A stretch of DNA of 64,000 nt from Edaphochlamys debaryana (Eukaryota; Chlorophyta; Chlorophyceae; Chlamydomonadales): contig JAEHOE010000044.1 in the NCBI GenBank assembly GCA_016858145.1, forward strand, positions 64,501 to 128,500, written 5' to 3'. Made by a program: the position numbers and the translations under genes. How positions within the stretch are numbered: the first letter of the stretch is position 1; the number at the start of each line of letters is the position of its first letter. Positions 57,511 through 64,000 of this stretch are shown here, piece by piece. The notes under the pieces were generated by a model. It did not search any database. It was not told where the DNA came from and worked only from the letters and a program-made list of their open reading frames with translations.

Positions 57511-59696
57511 CTACTTGGCCGGCAGCGAGCGGTGCATGTGCACGTGCACCCAGCGCCCGTCGTCCTTCTTCTCCCTGAGGGGAGAGGAGGCGTGCGCACA
57601 GGGAGGACAGGGGCAGAGGCAGTGGTGAGGGGCGGCGGAGATGGCAAGGAGACGCCGGTGGCTAAGCGAGAAAGCGTGGGGCCTGAAGGAATGTTGAAGC
57701 CGGCGTTCGCCGCCGTGGGGCTGGAGGGGAAGGCGCGGGGCTAGCGCGTTGCGCCGGCAGTGCCCCACCAGGCAAGCCGGAGCGCTGCCTCTCGCCAGGC
57801 GGGGCCGCGTGGAGGGCCCCCGCACGCGCAGCACGTGCACCCCGGCGCCCACCACCCCCTGGGCCCTCCCCACGGCCACCCACCACACGCGCGTCTCCTC
57901 GGCGCGCACGGTCACCGGCGCTCCGCTGACCATCTTCTGAGTCAGCCGCACGTACGACACCACGGCACACCTGCAGGGGGACAGGGGGGCAGGCATGTGC
58001 TGACCCTACGTACGGGGTCTGGGGGCCGAAGGGAGGGCATGGGGTGCTGGTGCTGGGGCGGTCGAGGTCAGAGGAGGCACCGGTGGGGGCTGGCACGGGC
58101 GGCGAGCGCCGTAGAGGCTGGGCGCCAGCGTTTGAGGGCATGGCCACAGCCAGGGCTCGGCCGGCTCCTCGCAGCTCTTCCACCACAGCGGCCACGCCTC
58201 TCTTCCTTCCCACAGAGCCAGGTGCCGCACCTGTCGCCAATCATGCGCACCTGCAGGGGGGGCGGCGGGGGGAGGGAAGGGGCTCAGGCGAGTATGGGTG
58301 TGCGGCAGCAGACGGCACGGGGCCCTTCGGGGACAGGTGCCGCCCCACAGCAGCCGTGAGCTTGCCTCCCCCCCACTTCGGAAACTTGTGCTGGCGCCCT
58401 TCCCGCCCGGCAACACTCAGCCAGCAGCCAGCAGCCGACATCCCTTCCTGCCCACGGCGAAACCCCGCTCTCCAACCAAGCCCCACTAAAACCTCCCCGC
58501 GCTCTCCGCGCCTCCAAAAACTCCAAACGTCACCCCCCGCACCACCACCCCCGGCCTCACGTGCGGGGAGGCCATGGTGTTGAGCACGTGGGCCTTGGGC
58601 TTGGGCGCATCGGCGGGGGCGGAGGAGGGCATGGTGAAGTAGTACCTGGGCAGGGGGAGGGGGGGGGGACGGGGGAGGTCAGGTGTGGGGAAGCGGGCTG
58701 GGGCAGAGGGCGGGGTAGGGGCCGGGGCCCGCGCCCTTGCGTTCCGGCGCCAGTTCCCCTGAGGCCAGGGGCCCAGCGGGTGGACCCCTGCCCCCTCCCG
58801 CCTTGCTCCCCATGCCTCCCAGCCACCCGTCTGGCAGGTGGGGCTCTCCTCAGACCACTCATGCCTAGCCTCAAGCCTCGCCTCCTCCCTCCGCCTCTTC
58901 ACCCCCCTCCGCACCACGCTCCCTCCCTCCTCCTCCCTCACCCCCACCTCCACCCACTCTCCCTCCTCCACCCTCTTCCCCCCCCCCGCCAGCAGGTTCT
59001 CTTGCTCCGTTCCCCGATCCGTCATCAACCATCCCCCCTCTTCCCTCCCCCCCTTGTGCCCCACTTGTGGAAGTCCAGCCCCTCCACCAGGTGGCCGTCG
59101 GCCTCGGGCTCGAAGCAGGTCAGCGAGGGGTCGCAGAAGGTCTGGGGGAAGAGGGTTGGGGAGGGCCCAAGGAGCAAGGGGAGGGAGGGTGAAGGCACGA
59201 GGGGTGGGGGAGTGGAAAGGTGAGCAGCCGGGCGCAGGGCCGGGAGGTCGGAGGCTGCGGTCCCCAACTGGTGGGGCCCTCGTCCCATCGACCCACGCCT
59301 TTCCGCCACGCATGCGCAAGGAGTGCGGGGTGAGGCCAACAGGAAAGGAGCCGAGTGCACGGCCGAGCTACCACTGGGACTGGGGTGACGCGGCACGCGG
59401 AGGCTCTGCGCGGCCCGCCCGCCCGTGCCGGCGCCAGCCATGCCCCGGTCTCGACCCGACCTCGGCGCCCGCGCCACCCACCCCGCCGGCACGCCCGGTT
59501 TCCCCAATCTGCGACCGACCGAGTAGAGCTCATAGTCGCCTGCCGCGATGGCGTTGAGCAGGTCCTGGTTGCGGCGCAGAACGTCCTGGGCGGCCATGGC
59601 GGTCTTTTTGCTCGCGTGCACGACTGTGCGGAGCCGCTGGGGAGGCTGGTGGCGTCGGTGAGGGGTATGAAGAGCGGTGCGGGTCGCGGAAAGCAT
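57511..59696 (-). CDS. Free-standing CaMKII association-domain protein, organelle-targeted
   Basis: Six exons (59,520-59,696; 59,065-59,141; 58,561-58,645; 58,231-58,250; 57,884-57,970; 57,511-57,574) sum to 510 nt and splice in frame to 169 residues, ending in TAG at 57,511. The last five exons plus the end of exon 1 give the oligomerising CaMKII association fold: NQDLLNAIAAGDYELYS, then CDPSLTCFEPEADGHLVEGL, DFHKYYF, then MIGDRCAVVSYVRLTQK, EETRVWEKKDDGRWVHVHMH. The pattern of animal CaMKII (FEPEA.G.LVEG.DFH, AYIRLTQ, EETRVW, W..VH.H) is intact, but no kinase domain is encoded. Residues 1-37 (MLSATRTALHTPHRRHQPPQ) are basic and lack acid, like a transit peptide. Such single-domain proteins of bacteria and algae form cone-shaped oligomers; ligand unknown. 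Exon 4 is only 20 nt. Confidence 0.88.
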
Positions 59697-59893
59697 TGTG
59701 AGGATGGTGCTGAGCGAGCCAAACTCGCTGCCATGCGACAGTGCACGAGTGCCCATGCCAAGGGTGCCCAGGTTTGCCCGGACCCGCATGCGCTGCCTGC
59801 TACGCCCCTGCTGCTCCCAAACAAAAGACTTTTCCGAATCGTAGGGGCCTGTAGGGGACAGGCTGCGCTAGGCTGCTTGCCCCAACCACGGCC
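59697..59893. promoter_or_regulatory. Divergent promoter between CaMKII-AD and ND9 genes
   Basis: 197 bp between two start codons on opposite strands; both promoters and 5' leaders must lie here. No TATA box is evident. Confidence 0.55.
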
Positions 59894-60961
59894 ATGAAGA
59901 ACGCCCAGTCGCTGCTGCAGAAGCTGCAGGCGCCCATTAAGGGCTGCCTGCAGCAGAACTCCATGGAGGGGCTACGTGGCTTCGCCAGCCGCGCGCTGGG
60001 CGCGTCTGGCGAGGTGATGGCCCTGACCGAGCAGGCGTGCAGCACCCCCAGCACCAGCACTGGCGCAGCCACGCAGCTGCAGCAGACGCGCAGCATGGGG
60101 TACTGCTACGCTCGGAAGCCTGAGGGCAAGGACTACATCAACTCGTCGCACATGCACGCGTTCGGCCAGAACCAGCTGACGGACTACATCGTTAAGACGG
60201 TGCCTAAGTTCGTCAAGCTGGCGGTGGCGGGCCCGGCGCAGAGCGGCGTTGGTCTGGTGGAGCCCACGATATACACCACCCCGGAGAACCTCGTGCCGCT
60301 GTGCATCTTCCTCCGGGACCACACCAACCTCAACTTTAAGACCCTGCTCGATATCACGGCGGTGGACTTCCCGGAGCGTGCCGCCCGGTTCGAGGTCGTG
60401 TACCATATTCTCAGCCCCCGGTGGAACAACCGCCTCCGTATCAAGGTCTGCGTGGACGAGGTCACGGCCGTGCCCACGGTCAGCAACATCTGGAAGACGT
60501 CCAACTGGTTTGAGCGGGAGACCTGGGACATGTTTGGCATCTTCTTCAGCGGCCACCCCGACCTCCGCCGCATCCTGACCGACTACGGCTTCACCGGCCA
60601 CCCGCTGCGCAAGGACTTCCCGCTCAGCGGCTACACGGAGGTGCGCTATGACTACACCAAGAAGCGCGTGGTCTCGGAGCCGCTGGAGCTGACGCAGGAG
60701 TTCAGGTGGGGCCGTGGCGCGGGCATGGCTGGGCACGGCGGTGACGGGCGCCGGGGCGCGGTGACGTGGCGGCGCCGGCAGCGGCCGGGGAGGCCTTGCG
60801 ACGCCCCAGAGACGGCTTCCCCGCAGCCGGGAGCCCTGCGACGCCCCTGCTCTAGCTGTGTCTGACCTGCTACTGATCCCCCCCCCCGTCCGCTCCTCTG
60901 CCCCCCACCCACCCCCAGGTACTTCGACTTCAGCAGCCCGTGGGAGACCCTCACGCGGTGA
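59894..60961 (+). CDS. NUO9: NADH:ubiquinone oxidoreductase 30 kDa subunit (ND9/NDUFS3), mitochondrial complex I
   Basis: Exon 1 is 59,894-60,705 and exon 2 is 60,919-60,961 ([17 protein letters not shown]); together 855 nt and 284 residues. The first about 80 residues ([12 protein letters not shown]..., RGFASRAL) form a mitochondrial presequence. The mature part carries the complex I 30-kDa signature [12 protein letters not shown] and the following [20 protein letters not shown], with the C-terminal RYFDFSSPW. The subunit belongs to the peripheral arm (Q module) that passes electrons toward ubiquinone. The Chlorophyceae encode it in the nucleus, whereas most other green lineages keep nad9 in mitochondrial DNA. 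The 5' neighbour on the opposite strand shares its promoter region. Confidence 0.97.
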
Positions 60962-62113
60962 GCGGCCCCGCCTGGCGCTGATCCGGCTTGCGATGGGGCG
61001 TGTGGCAGCAGCTGCGGCGGCGAGGGAGCGCAGCCACTGAGTGGCGCGGACGCACGCGGCCCCCGGGGAAGCGGCAGCTTCGGAGGAAGGGGGGCGGCGC
61101 CCGGGCGCTCGATCCCGGGGCAGCGCCTGGGTGGCTGGGTGCGACCTGGCGGGGCTGGGGGCCGCTGGAGCAGCCGGGGCAGGGGCACGGGCCTGGGCCC
61201 GTCAGGGCGCTGGCCGCTTGGGGTCCAGGCCTGGGCACATCGGCCTGGCCCCTCGCCAAGGACCGGCAGGGCGCGGAGGTGTGGAGTTGTGGCGTGGAGC
61301 TTATAAGGGGTGGGGGTGCAGGGCGGCATGTTGGGGGCAGGGGGCAGGCGCAGCGGACGCCAGCATGTGGCTGCGCCGTGCAGGGCTTAACAACCTAATC
61401 AGCTTGTAGGGGGCTCAGGAAGTGGGGGTTAGGGATGGCTTTCATTGAGGGCAGGGCGCTGGGGGCTCGGCCCAAGGCCAGAGGGGGATACGGCCGGAGG
61501 GATTCCAGGCACTGGGGACTGAGGGGATTAGGGCGGGCAGATGAGCCCCGTGCGGTTGAAGTAGTCACCACCGCTCAGGGGCCGTCGGTGCCCAGTGTTT
61601 TGGGTGGCCGCTCGCTGCGGGCTCTGTAAATGGAGGGGCAGCGGCAATCATTTCCGCGAGCTTCGGCTTGGCCATGCTCTCCAGGCCTGGGGCTGTTCCC
61701 CGAGTCCCCGCTGAGGCAAGGCACACGGGCAGCCCATCACCCCACCGGCATAAACACACACGGCTCCCTCCGCCTCCCGCCTTCCCCACCGTGCCCACCG
61801 CCGGGGTCCAGATGAGGGGTTGCAGACCGCAGGCGCCCGAGCCTACGTACTACTGCAAGACTCCTGCTACCGGTATTATCTAGGGCGAGATTCACGGGCC
61901 TGGGCCTGGCAGTAGGCGCCTGGTTGCACAGGGGGCTTTCGGAGCGCATGCCATGGCTTGGGCGGCACAGGCGGCATGTAGGGCTGCGGTTGGCACCGAT
62001 TGGTCCAGCTTCACTCGTAAAGCTACCTCACTCCTTCGGTTCTGGGCTCACAAATACCGTCTGAAGAACCCATGTAGGTCAAAGCCCCACACACGCCACC
62101 TGTGCACTGGACC
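60962..62113. other. 3' region of ND9 and upstream region of the oxygenase-like gene
   Basis: No coding exon is supported. A TGTAA at 61,625-61,629 (the polyadenylation signal used by many chlorophycean algae) could end the ND9 transcript. The upstream promoter of the next gene must lie toward 62,100. Confidence 0.4.
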
Positions 62114-64000
62114 ATGGCACACCAGGATGTCCCCACAATTTCCTTCTCCGCTTCGGACTTCCTTGCGCATCACTATCCCTGGCCTCCTCGGCAAGACGCT
62201 AGGGATGAGTACCTCACTCGGTGCAACAAGCTGTGGGATGCCCTGTACTTTACCGGTGCAGTCGTCTTGGAACTCCACTACGGCGACCCGCTGAGCGAGG
62301 ACATCGACGAAGCGCTGCAGGCGTGCTCGCGGTTCTTCGAAATGCCCAGCTCGCGGAAATTGGCAGAGAGCAGCATCATCCCGGGCGAGGGCTACGCCCG
62401 CCGTTCAGGCAGGGAGCTGCTCGCGTTCCGGCTGGGCTCTGAGCAGCAGCTGTCGGCACACGTGGTGGAGAAGCGCCGTCTTGAGGGGGTGAGCACTTGG
62501 CCGCAAGAAACATCTCCCAGCCCCAGGGCCCTTCCGTTGGCCGCCGCCTCCGTGCCTGTCCTCCGCCCCCCGTCACGTATCCCACGACCCGCGCGCCCCC
62601 AGGCCTGCCTCTCCCTGGACCGCCTGGGCCGGGCCGTCCTCCGCGACCTGTGCCGCAGCTCCGCGCTGGGCCTGCACCCGGCGGCGCTGGGCGGGCTGCT
62701 GGAGGACGAGGCCGCCCCCCTGCTGCGGGGCCAGCCCAGCGCCAGCGTCCTGCGGGCGAGCAAGAGCGGCGCCGGTGGGGGCTGAGGGTCGGGGTTGGGG
62801 GGTGGGGGTCTGCAGGGCGGGGGGCAGGACGCTTTCCGCTCCTGGGCAGGCGGGTCGCCTTGCGAGGCTGGAAGCTTGGAGGACGGCCTCCCCCTCAGTC
62901 ACCCGCTCTCTAGGCTCCACGGCCCTTAGCCTCAACCCCACACGGCCCCTCCCCCCCTGCACCGCCCCTCCCCCAGACGCAGCCCCGGATGCGCTGGCCT
63001 TCGCCCCCCAGCGCGGCCGGGGGGCGCTCACCCTGCTGGCCAGCCCCGAGGCCCAGGGGCTGCAGGTGGCTGGGCCCGGCGGGGCCTGGCTGGACGTGCC
63101 GCTGGGCCCGGGGCGCGTGGCGGTGCTGTGCGGCCACAGCCTGTCGTACGCCCTGGGCGGCCTCCTGCGCGCCCCCCCGCACCGCCTGCTGCCCGGCTCG
63201 GGCGCTGCGGGGCTGAGCCTGGGCCTGGAGCTGTGCCCGCGGCCCTGCGCCGAGGTGGACCCCGGGGCGCTGCTGGAGGGGGCGGCCACGCAGCCAACCG
63301 GGTGTGTGGGTGGGTGGGTGGGTGGGTGGGCGGGACTGTGAAAGCAAGGGCAGCGAGGGGTCAGGTCCTTGCGGGCGGGCACCAGCGGTGTGTGTGGCTG
63401 CGGGTGCCCTCCCAGGGGCGCGTGAGCTTGCAGTTGAGCTTCATCCCTTGCTCGCGCCTTCTAATCGGTATCTCCGCGCCCCGCTCCCGCAGCCCCCCCG
63501 GCCGCCCCCTCCCCGTCACGGAGCTCCTGGAGCAGTGCGACCACTCCCCCCCCAGCCCCGGCCCCGCCCCGGGCCCCGCCGCGGCCCTGGGCCCCGCCCC
63601 CGCTGCGGCCAGCGGTGCGCGCCTGCAGCCGCAGCCCGGGGAGGCGGAGGGGCAGCGGCGCCTGGGGCAAGAGCAGCCGCCGCGGGCGCAGGAGCGACCG
63701 GCAGAGAAGGAGCAGCAGGAGCAGCGGCCGGGGCCTGATGGCAGGGAGCCGCCGGCCGGGGACGGCGCGGCGCCTGCACCGGGGCGGCACGCTCGAGGGC
63801 CCGAGGCCGCCGACGCCGGCGCCGGCGCCTCACCCTCCCCCCGCACGCCCCTGCCCGCGGCTCCCCGGCCCGGCCCCGGCCCCGGCCCCGTACCGGGAGG
63901 GGCGCCGGAAGCGGGGCCCGGGCCGGCGGCCTCCGCTGCGATTGGCCGGCCCGGGGGGGTGCGGCGCGCCGCCTCGCCTGCCCCCGAGGGCGCCCAGCCC
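62114..64000 (+). CDS. 2-oxoglutarate/Fe(II) oxygenase-like protein, partial, iron site degenerate
   Basis: ATG at 62,114 (MAHQDVPTISFSASDF). Exons at 62,114-62,490, 62,602-62,774, 62,977-63,301 and 63,492 to the edge. The N-terminal part has the layout of the DIOX_N domain of plant-type oxygenases (DEALQACSRFFEMPSSRKLA). The third exon matches the jelly-roll core: RGALTLLASPEAQGLQV, WLDVPLGPGRVAVLCGHSL and PHRLLPG. In active members the first motif is preceded by the H-x-D iron ligands; here the equivalent reads FAPQRGRG with neither His nor Asp, while the distal His of PHR is kept. It is probably a non-catalytic or altered member. The fourth exon is a long Pro/Ala/Gly and Glu/Gln-rich tail that leaves the window. 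Confidence 0.6.
63301..63336. repeat. GGGT microsatellite in an intron
   Basis: GTGTGT followed by about seven GGGT units just after the donor of the third intron of the oxygenase-like gene. Confidence 0.85.

Noticed and set aside
1..64000. tRNA genes
   Set aside because: No T-arm GGTTCGAATCC-type sequence with a matching acceptor stem was found on either strand by eye.

Overview
The window is nuclear DNA of a very GC-rich green alga. Genes are split by many short introns whose 3' splice sites sit behind runs of C (seen as runs of G on the + strand for minus-strand genes). The complex I subunit ND9 is encoded here as a spliced nuclear gene; NAD9 has left the mitochondrion in Chlorophyceae but not in trebouxiophytes, so a chlorophycean is the best guess. 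This placement is inference. || Layout. (1) Positions 1 to about 42,120 hold a tandem segmental duplication on the minus strand. Each unit carries a SYLF-domain gene followed by a very large, many-exon membrane/PAS-domain gene of the 'tiny macrocysts protein B' (TmcB) type. Unit B is complete: SYLF gene 42,121 to 38,549, TmcB-like gene 37,059 to 18,827. Unit A is damaged: its SYLF gene is a 3' fragment (17,238 to 15,654), its TmcB-like gene runs off the left edge, and the first exon of that gene has lost the ATG and splice donor seen in unit B. (2) 42,414-43,754 is a divergent + strand gene for a 255-residue glycine-zipper protein. (3) 51,125 to 44,474 is a minus-strand gene for a DZIP1-like protein with two N-terminal DZIP domains, suggesting a ciliary/basal-body role. 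(4) 52,069-55,760 is an RNA-gene region. It contains several box C/D snoRNAs with readable rRNA guides, including U14, and the most striking find of the window: 13 copies of a roughly 80-nt structured RNA (53,796-55,385), each with a kink-turn, a three-way junction and two hairpins whose stems covary between copies. (5) 56,233-56,769 is a short non-autonomous hAT-like transposon. (6) 59,696 to 57,511 is a free-standing CaMKII association-domain protein, divergent from the nuclear ND9 gene (59,894-60,961). (7) 62,114 to the right edge is a 2-oxoglutarate-oxygenase-like gene with an apparently degenerate iron site. || How it fits together. Apart from the divergent pairs (SYLF/glycine-zipper and CaMKII-AD/ND9) and the tandem SYLF-TmcB unit, the protein genes look functionally unrelated. 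The RNA region looks like one transcription unit: intron-like spacing, at least two plausible coding exons, snoRNAs on both sides of the structured-RNA array, and a kink-turn (the 15.5K/L7Ae binding site) in every array member. rRNA complementarities are matched to conserved plant/algal rRNA from memory, and no covariance or database search could be run.
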